Shown: in pieces, positions 7,840-16,164 of the stretch | Layout: each line of letters starts with the position of its first letter | Position numbering within the stretch: position 1 is the stretch's first letter | From: Niastella soli | GTDB lineage: Bacteria > Bacteroidota > Bacteroidia > Chitinophagales > Chitinophagaceae | Assembly (NCBI RefSeq): GCF_017742245.1 | Contig: NZ_JAGHKO010000014.1 | Span: 124,001 to 188,000 of the forward strand | DNA: 64,000 bases | Reading direction: 5' to 3' | Made by a program: the position numbers and the translations under genes | The notes under the pieces: model-generated | What the model saw: only the letters and a program-made list of their open reading frames with translations | Database searches by the model: none | What the model was told of the DNA's origin: nothing

Positions 7840-10395
7840 ATGCTGAAACCGGTTATTGCCATTCTACTTATTATTGTCGGATTGCATACGTATGATGCAA
7901 GAGCGCAGCCTTATGGATTACAATTCTCCAGTCATGAAGTGATCCCCGAAAAACGGACCTCGCTCGATCTAACGGCCAATGGCCCGCTTCAGTTGGCCGA
8001 TGAAACCGAAATTGCATTCGACCTGATATTTCAGCCGCACAAAGCCATTTATTTCGGTTATGTGATGCGCCTGATCACCACCGGCAACCAGCATATCGAT
8101 ATCGTTTATAACCAGCGCTCGGCCAGTTTTAACTTTGTGAATGGCGAACAAATTTCCGGCACCCTGCCAGTTGATACGGCTATGCTGTTGAATGGCTGGA
8201 ACCATTTTGTGCTCCGCATAAACCCTGTTAAAAAGAAGCTCTTCTATAGCATCAATAACTCCCTGGCTGGGAATGGGCCCCTGGCTGTAAAACCGGCAAG
8301 TGAGTACCGGCTGTATTTTGGCAGTAACAGTTATGAAGGTTTTCAAACTACCGATATCCCGCCTGCCTGTATTAAAGACATCCGGATCTGGAACGATGGG
8401 AAATCCCGGCTTTTCTTCCCCTTGTCTGAATCGGATGGCCTTACCGCTACAGACAAACAGGAAAAGCGAAAGGCCGTGGTAAAAAATCCGGTATGGATAA
8501 AACCCCGGCATCAAATATGGGAAAATGTATATTCCGTTAATACAAAAGCAACGGCCAGCATTGCCTTTGATAAAAAAAGAGAAGTATTGTATATTGTTTC
8601 GGCCGACTCCCTGTATACGCTGAACCTTACCAACATGGTTGTTCAGACAATTGGATTCAATATTAAAAGGGACAGCATTCCACCCGGCAATCAGTCGATC
8701 TACATCCCACTCACCGATTCCTTATATAATTTCTATATCGACAGCAAACAGGTAAGCCGGTACGATACGGGAAGCAAACGATGGAACCACCATTTTAATT
8801 TTAAAGACCTTACTGTTTACTGGCAGGCGAATAAATTCTTTTCTGCCTTTGATACCAGTTTGTATATCATTGGCGGGTATGGACAACTTCAATACAAGAA
8901 CCAGGTACAGCGCTACCATTTGAACAGCCAGCAATGGGAGACCCTGCAACCAACCGGTGATTTCTTTATGCCGCGGTACATGGCTTCAGCCGGCACAAAC
9001 GATGCGGGCGATACAGCGTACCTGGTGGGTGGCTATGGCAGCACCACCGGCGATCAAACCATCAATCCGCGATTTACATACGATTTCACGCGATTCGACG
9101 TACGCAGTAAATCGTTTCATACCTTATTCCAACTCAAAGAGCCCTCCCGGCAATTCTGTTTTGCCAATCAAATGGTGGTTGATGCACCTACCAATACCTG
9201 GTACGCATTGGTGTACCCTACTGACCGGTTCAATGCAGCCCTGCAGCTGATCCAGGGCTCCCTCACCTCGCCTGCGTATAACCAGTTGGGAGATTCCATC
9301 CCCTACTCTTATTACGATATTGCTTCTTATGCCGATCTCTATTATTGCCAATCGAGCAGGAAGCTGGTGGCGGTCACTTTATATACAGCCAACAACCGGA
9401 CAGACGTAAAAGTATTTTCTATCGATTTCCCACCGGGTGCGGTCACTACTATTGCAAACCAACCTGGCTTGTTTTCAAACTGGAAATTATATGTCTTAAC
9501 GATAGCAGGGTTATTACTGGCCGCTGCAGGCCTGGCAGTTGTAAGAAGAAAAAAAGCCATCCGCCAAAAACGAACACCTACAATAATACCATCCCCCGCA
9601 CCAGCCATTGCTACTGGTTCGGCTTTGCAAAGGGAAGAACCGGTTGCATTACCGGAACCTGGCCCATTGGTAAAGGCGTCTGCTATTTATCTCTTTGGCA
9701 ATTTTGAAGTGTACGATTCCACCGCCCACGACGTCACCACCCAGCTTACCCCGTTATTAAAAGAGTTATTGATCCTGATCGTAACCCATACCATCCGAAC
9801 AGGTAAAGGCATTCCCCAGGAAAAACTGTTCGAGATCCTTTGGCGCGACAAACAACAGAAAGACGCCAAGAACAATTATTCTGTAAACATTGCCAAACTA
9901 AAACCTATCCTGGAAAGCATAGGCGCCTGCCATATAGAAAAAGTAAATGGGAAAATTCAATTGGTAGCGGAAGAAAATGCCCTCTACCTCGATTACCTCG
10001 CTTTTAATACGATAGTAAGAAAATCAGGATGCTCACCTGCTGAAAAACAAACCCTGCTGACAATCCTGGAAAGAGGCTCGTTCCTGAATGAAGTCAATTA
10101 TACCTGGCTGGATGATATCAAATCTGAAGTATCGGGTTTGGCCATCGACTGGCTGCTGACCAATTTCAATACCAATACGATCACTGATAGCGGTAGTATT
10201 ATAAGGATCGCCAATGCCGTTTTCCAGTTTGACCAGTTGAATGAAACTGCCCTCGAATACAAGTGCAAGGCACTGATAGCCCAGGGCAGGTATGGCCTTG
10301 CATTGGAAACGTTCCAGAAATTTGAAAAAGAGTATGAGCATTCTTATGGGGAGAAACCGGGGAAGACGTTTAATGAGATCACTGAAAGGCAATAG
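7840..10395 (+). CDS. Membrane-anchored LamG/Kelch-like sensor with cytoplasmic SARP-like winged-helix domain
   Basis: 851 residues from ATG 7840; a TTG six bases upstream is a less likely start. A signal peptide (to about residue 20) is followed by a concanavalin/LamG-like region of about 190 residues with IKDIRIWNDGKSRLFFPLSE. Next is a Kelch-like propeller (IIGGYGQLQY, YLVGGYGSTTG). One membrane helix (about 549-570) is followed by RRKK. The cytoplasmic part starts with IYLFGNFEVYDS near 615 and resembles an OmpR/SARP winged helix (TPLLKELLILIV, EILWRDK, NNYSVNIAKLKPIL). A helical BTAD/TPR-like tail ends it (YKCKALIAQGRYGLALETF). I infer a one-component transmembrane transcription factor that senses a ligand outside and may control the divergent SusC/SusD operon. 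The last codons lie in a heptamer array. Confidence 0.7.
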   Translation: MLKPVIAILLIIVGLHTYDARAQPYGLQFSSHEVIPEKRTSLDLTANGPLQLADETEIAFDLIFQPHKAIYFGYVMRLITTGNQHIDIVYNQRSASFNFVNGEQISGTLPVDTAMLLNGWNHFVLRINPVKKKLFYSINNSLAGNGPLAVKPASEYRLYFGSNSYEGFQTTDIPPACIKDIRIWNDGKSRLFFPLSESDGLTATDKQEKRKAVVKNPVWIKPRHQIWENVYSVNTKATASIAFDKKREVLYIVSADSLYTLNLTNMVVQTIGFNIKRDSIPPGNQSIYIPLTDSLYNFYIDSKQVSRYDTGSKRWNHHFNFKDLTVYWQANKFFSAFDTSLYIIGGYGQLQYKNQVQRYHLNSQQWETLQPTGDFFMPRYMASAGTNDAGDTAYLVGGYGSTTGDQTINPRFTYDFTRFDVRSKSFHTLFQLKEPSRQFCFANQMVVDAPTNTWYALVYPTDRFNAALQLIQGSLTSPAYNQLGDSIPYSYYDIASYADLYYCQSSRKLVAVTLYTANNRTDVKVFSIDFPPGAVTTIANQPGLFSNWKLYVLTIAGLLLAAAGLAVVRRKKAIRQKRTPTIIPSPAPAIATGSALQREEPVALPEPGPLVKASAIYLFGNFEVYDSTAHDVTTQLTPLLKELLILIVTHTIRTGKGIPQEKLFEILWRDKQQKDAKNNYSVNIAKLKPILESIGACHIEKVNGKIQLVAEENALYLDYLAFNTIVRKSGCSPAEKQTLLTILERGSFLNEVNYTWLDDIKSEVSGLAIDWLLTNFNTNTITDSGSIIRIANAVFQFDQLNETALEYKCKALIAQGRYGLALETFQKFEKEYEHSYGEKPGKTFNEITERQ

Positions 10396-10421
10396 GCAAT
10401 GGGCAATGGTGAAAGGCAAAA
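10387..10421. repeat. Heptamer tandem array over the regulator stop codon
   Basis: Successive 7-mers aggcaat, aggcaat, gggcaat, ggtgaaa, ggcaaaa. The array begins inside the last three codons of the regulator and runs past its TAG stop at 10393. The unit is close to the cggcaat unit at 1697. Confidence 0.7.
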
Positions 10422-10433
10422 GACAGAGAGATG

Positions 10434-10628
10434 AAGACCTGTAAGGTCTGCCTTCTGAGCTTGCGGAGCCAACGAGATGAACAGACCCCGATGAATCGGG
10501 GCAGGCTCTGACAGGTCTCATTGAACCATTAAGACCTGTCAGGATCGCATAAGCCCACTGATAGATTAACACCCGATGGCGAGCCTTACAGGTCTTGTTC
10601 GCTTTATCAGGGCACACCGACGCGTCGG
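10434..10628. repeat. Nested inverted repeats with an agacctgt core
   Basis: This part of the 339-bp gap after the regulator contains several palindromes: agacct-gta-aggtct at 10436-10449; ccccgat/atcgggg at 10486-10501; a perfect 11-bp inverted repeat ctgacaggtct (10508-10518)/agacctgtcag (10532-10542); and the 12-bp palindrome ccgacgcgtcgg at 10617-10628. The outer arms aagacctgtaaggt (10434) and gccttacaggtctt (10583) also pair over 13 of 14 bases. No gene is seen between 10396 and 10734. It may end transcription of the convergent genes or be a dispersed repeat family. Confidence 0.7.
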
Positions 10629-10734
10629 AGACGCCAAAACCAATACTACCCAATTATCTATATTCCTTACTGTCATGCTTCCGAAAATTACAGAATTGGT
10701 TAATACCTCAAACCGGCAGCCTCCTTTTTCAATT

Positions 10735-12063
10735 CTAATCTAATGGCGTAATGGTGATATAGTCAACATTGATCAGCTCTTTTCCACCGCCTTCCAGTCT
10801 GATGGTATTGTCACCGGCTTTCAGCTTTACTGTAAACATTGCCTTGCCGGTAAAGGTGGTGGCATCGGCAGTTGACATGGCATTCAGGAAAGAAAGATCA
10901 ACGCCATTTACAACCAATCTTATTCTACCATACGCGACATTGGCATGTGCAATGGTAATAGTGGCCCGGCCGCCTTTCTTGCCGCCATTAACACGGGGGA
11001 AGGTTATAGCAGAAGAGGCCTCTTTCAGGTTAGTTACATAATTACCGGTAAGGGTAGCGCCTCCACTTACGTCCGCTTTTTCTGCTTCATAACGAATTGA
11101 CTTTTTAACTCCGGGCAAGGCAGCTATCGCAGACGGACCTGTTTTTGTTTGTTCTACCAGTTTTATGGTACCGTCTTCATTAAACTGCACATAGTCTACA
11201 CAGATAGACCGCAAGTTACCCTGACCGGTATTGGAGAGCTGTTGGTTATGATAAAAAATATACCATTTCCCTTTGTATTCCACTACTGAACCGTGGTTGG
11301 TATCACAATCGGTTGAACCAAGGAACACGCCCTGGTATTTCCAGGGGCCTAAAGGACCGTTACTGGTAGCATAACGCAACTGATTCTCCCGGCCGTGGTT
11401 ATCGGCATAAGTAAGATAGTAAATGCCATTCCTTTTAAACACCCAGGTAGCTTCATGAAAGTCAACCAGCCCTTCCATTTTTTGTAGCGTGCCGTCGATC
11501 TCGATCATATTGTCTTTCAATTTTCCACCAGAACATTTGCTGCCACCGCCATAATAAAAGTAAGCCTGTCCATCCGTATCGATGAACACACAGGGATCTA
11601 TCATAGAACTGCTATCGAGCCCTTTAATATAGCCGGCAGAGGTAAAATCGCTGGCAGGCTTTTTACTGGTGGCTACGCCAATTTTCCAGGAGTTGTTCCA
11701 TTTTGTATCGCTGGGATGTGGAAAATAGTAATAATAGGTGCCGTTTTTGTAAGCACAATCCGGGGCCCACATAAAACCGCCTTCTTTACGCCCCCATGCT
11801 ACCTGGCTGGCGTTTAAGATTTCGCCTTCATCACGCCAGGTCACCATATCATCGGTTGAATATACATGGTACCTGTCCATAAGGTCGCAGCCCCGGGCCG
11901 GATCTATATCGTGGGAGGGATAAACATATAACCTGCCATCGGCCCATACATGCGCCGATGGATCGGCGGTGTAAATACTGGTAATAAATGGATTTTGGGA
12001 AAAACAGGACCCACTGATCAAAAGAGTGCATAGGGCTAGCTGACAGGCAATTATTTTTTTCAT
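10735..12063 (-). CDS. Secreted GH43-family glycosidase with C-terminal CBM6-like domain
   Basis: 442 residues from the ATG at 12063, which gives a clean signal peptide (MKKIIACQLALCTLLISG). A start 24 bases upstream adds MPKRFLAP and is less likely. The five-bladed GH43 propeller shows the catalytic set: D34 in YTADPSAHVW (general base), D156 in MIDPCVF (pKa modulator) and E204 in DFHEATWVF (general acid). From about residue 335, IRYEAEKADVSGGATLTG to the end with LKAGDNTIRLEGGG is a CBM6-like beta sandwich. GH43 enzymes mostly cleave arabinose or xylose units from hemicellulose; which one cannot be told. It lies on the same strand as the SusC/SusD operon, beyond the regulator, and probably serves the same locus. 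Confidence 0.88.
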   Translation of the reverse strand: MKKIIACQLALCTLLISGSCFSQNPFITSIYTADPSAHVWADGRLYVYPSHDIDPARGCDLMDRYHVYSTDDMVTWRDEGEILNASQVAWGRKEGGFMWAPDCAYKNGTYYYYFPHPSDTKWNNSWKIGVATSKKPASDFTSAGYIKGLDSSSMIDPCVFIDTDGQAYFYYGGGSKCSGGKLKDNMIEIDGTLQKMEGLVDFHEATWVFKRNGIYYLTYADNHGRENQLRYATSNGPLGPWKYQGVFLGSTDCDTNHGSVVEYKGKWYIFYHNQQLSNTGQGNLRSICVDYVQFNEDGTIKLVEQTKTGPSAIAALPGVKKSIRYEAEKADVSGGATLTGNYVTNLKEASSAITFPRVNGGKKGGRATITIAHANVAYGRIRLVVNGVDLSFLNAMSTADATTFTGKAMFTVKLKAGDNTIRLEGGGKELINVDYITITPLD

Positions 12064-12147
12064 AGGGGCAAGAAAGCGTTTGGGCATTAACCAGTCGCTT
12101 AATAGTTCATTAATTGGTGATTAATGGCGGAAAAACAGCCCAACATC

Positions 12148-12777
12148 TTATAAATATTTCTCAAACCAGCTGGCAGCGAGGTTGGCCACATTATGCAGGG
12201 CGCCGGGTTCCTCAAACAAATGGGAGGCGCCTTCAACGATCTCGAAGTTCTTTTCACAACAGAGATCCTCATATGCCTTGGTATTTAACCCCATCACCTG
12301 GGTATCGCGGGAACCAACAATAAGCAATGTGGGTGCTTTTACCTGTTTTATGGCAACAGCCAGATCGGGTCGGCCGCCACGGCTTACCACCGCTTTTATG
12401 TTTTTATCAAGCATGGCAGCTCCCTGTAAAGCAGATGCCGCTCCCGTGCTTGCCCCAAAATAACCAACCGACAATTGCTCCAGATGAGGTTGTTGGGAGG
12501 CCCATTCCGTTACCTGGATCAGACGATGGCTTAGCAATGCAATATCAAACCGGTTTTCATACACTTCATCTTCAAAAGCCGTTAACAGATCGGTCAACAA
12601 AGTTGCCATGTGGTGTTTATTCAGCACATCGGCTACAAAATTATTCCGGGGGCTCATCCGGCTGCTGCCACTCCCGTGTGCAAAAACAACCAGCCCTCTT
12701 GCGTTTGCCGGTTCAACCAGGTTAGCACCCAACTCAACATGCTGTAGATGAATGTGTATTTCTTTTTTACTGGTCAC
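12148..12777 (-). CDS. Alpha/beta hydrolase, dienelactone hydrolase-like
   Basis: 209 residues from a GTG start at 12777. The N-terminal VVFAHGSGSSRMSPRN is typical of the small dienelactone-hydrolase-type proteins that occur alone or fused to phosphoribosyltransferases. The catalytic triad is visible: nucleophile Ser in GYFGASTGAAS, Asp in VGSRDTQV and His in GASHLFEEPG. There is no signal peptide, so it is cytoplasmic. The substrate is not known for this family branch. It is read toward the GH43 gene with an 84-bp gap; a functional link is not shown. Confidence 0.8.
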   Translation of the reverse strand: MTSKKEIHIHLQHVELGANLVEPANARGLVVFAHGSGSSRMSPRNNFVADVLNKHHMATLLTDLLTAFEDEVYENRFDIALLSHRLIQVTEWASQQPHLEQLSVGYFGASTGAASALQGAAMLDKNIKAVVSRGGRPDLAVAIKQVKAPTLLIVGSRDTQVMGLNTKAYEDLCCEKNFEIVEGASHLFEEPGALHNVANLAASWFEKYL

Positions 12778-12828
12778 GGGGAAAGATCTTTTATAAAAAA
12801 GCTGAAAATTCCATGCCAGTGGCCCTAT

Positions 12829-13758
12829 TTAATTCATATGTTTAAACAATATCACCGCATTCTTTTTTAGATCAGAGGAAGCTTTTAATTGATAACGGTC
12901 TTTGCCCGCCTCAATGGTTAGCAAAGCCGTGTTGGGGGGAATACTACCCAGGTTATTGGCCACCAGCACAAATTCATGAACCGGCACATCTTTTTTTAAG
13001 GGAACTACGATCCTGTACGGATGGGCAGATACAAAAAGCCGCGATACCAGCACTTCATTATTATGAAAAACAGTGACGGTATCGCCATCGACTACCTCAT
13101 TATCCGAGATGGTGATCACAATACTATCGGCGTGCGTAATGATAGTACTGAGCGTATCAGCCATACGTTGTTTTTTTACTGTGCTTATACTGTCATTAAA
13201 GGCTTTTTTGTTAAGTGCTGCGGGCGACAAGCTACCGGTAGGCCTGCTGCTATCTGTTTTTAGTGTATCAACCTTTTTGTTTTGCGCAACATTACCACCA
13301 GGATTGCCGCGCTTATTTAACCAGGCCAACATATAATTAGTGGTATCCACGTTTGTGCTCACCTGTTTTAATACCGTGCGTGAAGCCATCCCCATGGATA
13401 GTATCGAGCTTAACACCGATTTCATATTGGCTGTTCCCACCAGGTATTTACCATCAGCCTCTACATAGAAATTTAGTTTATAGGTGCAAAGCACATGATT
13501 TGTTGTTCTGTCAATAAAACTTTGGCCTGCGCCTTTTAATTGCCGGGCGGAGTCATTGAAATTCCCCAGAAAATTGGCTTTGCAAAAACCCATACCCTCA
13601 TCGTAGGTGTAACCTATATAAGTATTTCCCTGCCTGATAATTACCATTTTCATATACTCGGCATCTATCCGCCCTTCCCAGGTACCGGAAAGGTCTTGTG
13701 CCCAACAGGGCGCAAGCGTATCCAACAATAAGATCAGGCAAAAGAACAGTGATCTCAT
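12829..13758 (-). CDS. Secreted protein of unknown function
   Basis: 309 residues with a signal peptide (FFCLILLLDTLAPCWAQ). The first mature half starts DLSGTWEGRIDAEY and goes on with IIRQGNTYIGYTYDEG, a beta-barrel-like pattern seen in small lipocalin-like secreted proteins of Bacteroidota. A Ser/Thr/Lys-rich linker (about 150-200) leads to a C-terminal beta domain with VITISDNEVVDGDTVTVF and NTALLTIEAGKDRYQLKASS. I do not recognise a named family. It starts only 51 bp from the alpha/beta hydrolase stop region and shares its strand. Confidence 0.7.
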   Translation of the reverse strand: MRSLFFCLILLLDTLAPCWAQDLSGTWEGRIDAEYMKMVIIRQGNTYIGYTYDEGMGFCKANFLGNFNDSARQLKGAGQSFIDRTTNHVLCTYKLNFYVEADGKYLVGTANMKSVLSSILSMGMASRTVLKQVSTNVDTTNYMLAWLNKRGNPGGNVAQNKKVDTLKTDSSRPTGSLSPAALNKKAFNDSISTVKKQRMADTLSTIITHADSIVITISDNEVVDGDTVTVFHNNEVLVSRLFVSAHPYRIVVPLKKDVPVHEFVLVANNLGSIPPNTALLTIEAGKDRYQLKASSDLKKNAVILFKHMN

Positions 13759-13948
13759 ACAAAAAAATAACTACAGGAAAGTTACTTTTTTACGGGCATA
13801 TACGAAGGCGTTGCCTGCCCAATATTGCCAATAACGCGGGGTTAACCTTTCACATTTCGTTAATAAACTTCGAAGCTCCGTTACCTTCTATTATACAAAC
13901 AAGCAACAAATAAAACGCTTGAATAAACAACCTTAAAAATCACCTTAT

Positions 13949-14125
13949 ATGAAAACGATATTCACCCTTACCACCATTGTACTGATAGTAATTGCCAGTT
14001 TAGTAAGTGCATTAATGTTCAAATTTGGAAATTATAATGTATCAGCCCTGCTGACACTGACCAGCTTTCTTTCTTCAGTTTTATGGATACATGTAATTAC
14101 CAGCAAGAAAGTTATTGTACGCTAA
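13949..14125 (+). CDS. Small membrane protein, 58 residues
   Basis: ATG at 13949, TAA at 14123-14125. The product begins MKTIFTLTTIVLIVIASLV and has two hydrophobic stretches (residues 3-24 and 31-50) separated by KFGNYN, ending TSKKVIVR. The layout suggests two membrane helices with both ends on the same side. It is followed 35 bp later by a good hairpin terminator, which supports a real transcription unit. Function unknown. Confidence 0.6.
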   Translation: MKTIFTLTTIVLIVIASLVSALMFKFGNYNVSALLTLTSFLSSVLWIHVITSKKVIVR

Positions 14126-14154
14126 GGAGTATTTCGGGAACCACATATACATGA

Positions 14155-14184
14155 AAAATTGGCTATCGTAAGGTAGCCTTTTTT
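14155..14184. terminator. Bidirectional rho-independent terminator
   Basis: Hairpin ggctatc-gtaa-ggtagcc (14161-14178) flanked by aaaaa on the left and six T on the right. It can end the small membrane gene (+) and the AraC gene (-), whose stop is at 14186. Confidence 0.75.
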
Positions 14185-14185
14185 C

Positions 14186-14995
14186 TTACTCCGCTTTCTG
14201 TACTTCCACCGGCGATTTCCCAAACTGTTTTTTAAAGGCGTAGGAGAAATGTGACAGGTTTTCGAAACCCACTTCAAGGTATATATCACCCGGCTTTTTG
14301 TTTTTATTCTTTATTTGAAAATGGGCTTCTTCCAGGCGTTTCCGGGTAAGCCAGGTGCCGGGCATTTCATTAAAGATCTTGTTAAAATCGCGTTTGAAGG
14401 TTGACAAACTCCGACCGGTTAAAAAAGCAAACTGTTCTAACTTTATATTGAACCTGAAATTCTTGTTCATGAATGCCGCCAGGTCTATGCGCTGAGGAAT
14501 GCTGAAATTGAAAAACACCTGTGCCCACGCCGGGTTCTGTTTTAATAAGATGATCAACAGCTCTTCCCGTTTTACATCGGCAAAATCAGGGTCCAGTTTT
14601 TCAGCCCCTTTATAATAAGGCTCCAGGGAGTTCACAAAATTCCGGACCAATGCATTCGTTTCCACTAACAAAATAGAGTCATCATTATCGAACACGCCCG
14701 GTCTATAAGGATGCTTTTCCAGAAAAGATCGTAGAAACGGTTCATCCAGGGCAATCACGATCTTATGAAATTCATTGTCCACTTTGTTTTTTGTATACCG
14801 GATCAAATGGTTTTTCCGGGCGATGATGGCATCGCCCGGATTGGAAATGTATTTCTTTTCGCCATCGTAGGCTATATACGTTCCCTGTAACAGATACATG
14901 AAATAATGCTCCGGGATCAGGTGTTCCGGTGAAATACCTGGTCCCAGGTAACAGGAGTGTATTTTTTCTATATCCACTTTTGTTATTTTTAGCAT
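14186..14995 (-). CDS. AraC-family transcriptional regulator
   Basis: 269 residues. The N-terminal part (about 1-160) is a cupin-like sensor domain (YFMYLLQGTYIAYDGEKKY, GDAIIARKNHLIRY). The C-terminal 100 residues form the AraC double helix-turn-helix: the first helix pair around FAFLTGRSLSTFKRDFNKIF, the second with GDIYLEVGFENLSHFSYAFK and ending KQFGKSPVEVQ. It starts 18 bp after the SDR stop on the same strand, so both are probably one operon. Two perfect 16-bp direct repeats upstream of the SDR gene are a candidate binding site for it, which would make it autoregulatory. Confidence 0.92.
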   Translation of the reverse strand: MLKITKVDIEKIHSCYLGPGISPEHLIPEHYFMYLLQGTYIAYDGEKKYISNPGDAIIARKNHLIRYTKNKVDNEFHKIVIALDEPFLRSFLEKHPYRPGVFDNDDSILLVETNALVRNFVNSLEPYYKGAEKLDPDFADVKREELLIILLKQNPAWAQVFFNFSIPQRIDLAAFMNKNFRFNIKLEQFAFLTGRSLSTFKRDFNKIFNEMPGTWLTRKRLEEAHFQIKNKNKKPGDIYLEVGFENLSHFSYAFKKQFGKSPVEVQKAE

Positions 14996-15002
14996 GCCGC
15001 GT

Positions 15003-15051
15003 TTCGACTACGCTCAACGCTTATGGTCCCTCCCTTCGACTCCGCTCAGGG
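15003..15051. repeat. Two direct copies of a ttcgactNcgctca repeat
   Basis: Copies are ttcgactacgctcaacg (15003-15019) and ttcgactccgctcaggg (15035-15051). The element covers the last codons and stop of the SDR gene and the gap to the AraC gene. I recall this motif as a widespread dispersed repeat in bacterial genomes (established knowledge, not checked here). Confidence 0.7.
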
Positions 15052-16012
15052 CATCGATGGTGTCTAACAGCGTTATTTCTTTTGCTCTTGGTTTCCAGCC
15101 CAATACCTTTCTTGCCTTTTCAGCGCTCAGGTGCACATATACTTCGGCACCAAGTGGCTTCAGGTCGGCTATATTCGCTGCGTGTTGCAGCCGTTCTCTG
15201 CGGACCAACACGGCTATATCATAAACACTGACCGAACCCTCAGAAGCCGCCAGAAAACGCTCACCTTTGGCCTCAGGATGCGTCATAGCTCTCAGGTGAA
15301 TATCGGCCGTATCGCGCACGTCAACAATATTAAAGGTAAAATTAGGCGTTTCCTTTATATCCCCATTTAATAACCCTTTCAGCACAAATTCCATCGAGGC
15401 CGAATAGTTACCACCAGGCACCGGGCCAAAGATCCCAACCGGATTAATAACCGTTAACTCCATATCGCCCCCTTCCCTTTTCATAAAATCCCAGGCAGCT
15501 TTTTCTGCAATGGCTTTCGATTTAAGATAAGGGCGAAGTCCTGGAGTACTGGGGTCTGTCCAATCCTGTTCAGTAAACGTATAATTTTCCGGGCTTCTGC
15601 TGTAACCAATAGCAGCAAAGGAAGAAGTCAATACAACCCGTTTTACCCCGGCATCCCGGGCAGCTTTCAACACCCGTAATGAACCGTCTCTGGCAGGCAC
15701 TATTATTTCGTTTTCATCTGCGGGGTCAACAGCGGGGAAGGGCGACGCCACATGTAGTACATAGGTGCAGCCGCTCACTGCTTCCATCCAGTTATCATCT
15801 TTTGTAAGATCAGCTTCAATAAAAGTCAATTTGTCGAAATGGTGAATACCACCTGTTGTGAGGGCATGTATGATCTCCTCTTTTTTGGCCAATGAGCGGA
15901 TGGTAGTTTTTACGGTATATCCTTCCTGTAATAATTGTAATACACATTGCAGTCCCAAATAACCCGAACCGCCAGTTACTAACACGGTGGTTGCGTTTGC
16001 TGAATTTTTCAT
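15014..16012 (-). CDS. Extended SDR / NAD-dependent epimerase-dehydratase (aldehyde or dihydroflavonol reductase-like)
   Basis: 332 residues. The N-terminus carries the extended-SDR nucleotide motif TVLVTGGSGYLGLQCV; DLTKDDNW and YVLHVASPFP follow. The active-site pair is in RPYLKSK (YxxxK), with a serine at LTSSFAAIGY. This layout matches the dihydroflavonol-4-reductase/aldehyde reductase branch, NADPH-dependent carbonyl reductases of the cytoplasm. The substrate is unknown. The last dozen residues (about SGVEGRDHKR) are coded by a dispersed repeat, so the natural C-terminus may have been altered by its arrival. It forms a unit with the AraC gene 18 bp downstream. Confidence 0.88.
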   Translation of the reverse strand: MKNSANATTVLVTGGSGYLGLQCVLQLLQEGYTVKTTIRSLAKKEEIIHALTTGGIHHFDKLTFIEADLTKDDNWMEAVSGCTYVLHVASPFPAVDPADENEIIVPARDGSLRVLKAARDAGVKRVVLTSSFAAIGYSRSPENYTFTEQDWTDPSTPGLRPYLKSKAIAEKAAWDFMKREGGDMELTVINPVGIFGPVPGGNYSASMEFVLKGLLNGDIKETPNFTFNIVDVRDTADIHLRAMTHPEAKGERFLAASEGSVSVYDIAVLVRRERLQHAANIADLKPLGAEVYVHLSAEKARKVLGWKPRAKEITLLDTIDALSGVEGRDHKR

Positions 16013-16060
16013 TTTGTTATTTATTTCTCAGCAAAGCTCCCTCAAATACGTACGGCGTGT

Positions 16061-16099
16061 TTTGTTTTAAAGTTCAATCTTTCTTTGTTTTAAAGTTCA
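16061..16099. promoter_or_regulatory. Two perfect 16-bp direct repeats, candidate AraC operator
   Basis: tttgttttaaagttca occurs at 16061-16076 and again at 16084-16099, a 23-bp period (about two helix turns). They lie 49-87 bp upstream of the SDR start at 16012, in the direction of transcription. AraC-family proteins typically bind two direct sites of about 17 bp spaced near 21 bp. The link to the AraC gene of the same unit is inference. Confidence 0.55.
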
Positions 16100-16113
16100 G
16101 CTCCCGTAATAAA

Positions 16114-16143
16114 AAAGCGGGGCTGCTTTCACAACCCCGCTTT
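16114..16143 (-). terminator. Rho-independent terminator of the GapN-like gene
   Basis: Stem aaagcgggg/ccccgcttt with a 12-base loop. Read on the minus strand it is followed by TTTTTTA, 22 bp after the aldehyde dehydrogenase stop. Confidence 0.85.
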
Positions 16144-16164
16144 AGAAAATTTTAATGGTCCGCT

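Noticed and set aside
14186-16012. Single fused SDR-AraC gene
   Set aside because: A stop at 15014 and a separate ATG at 14995 are clear, with an 18-bp gap.
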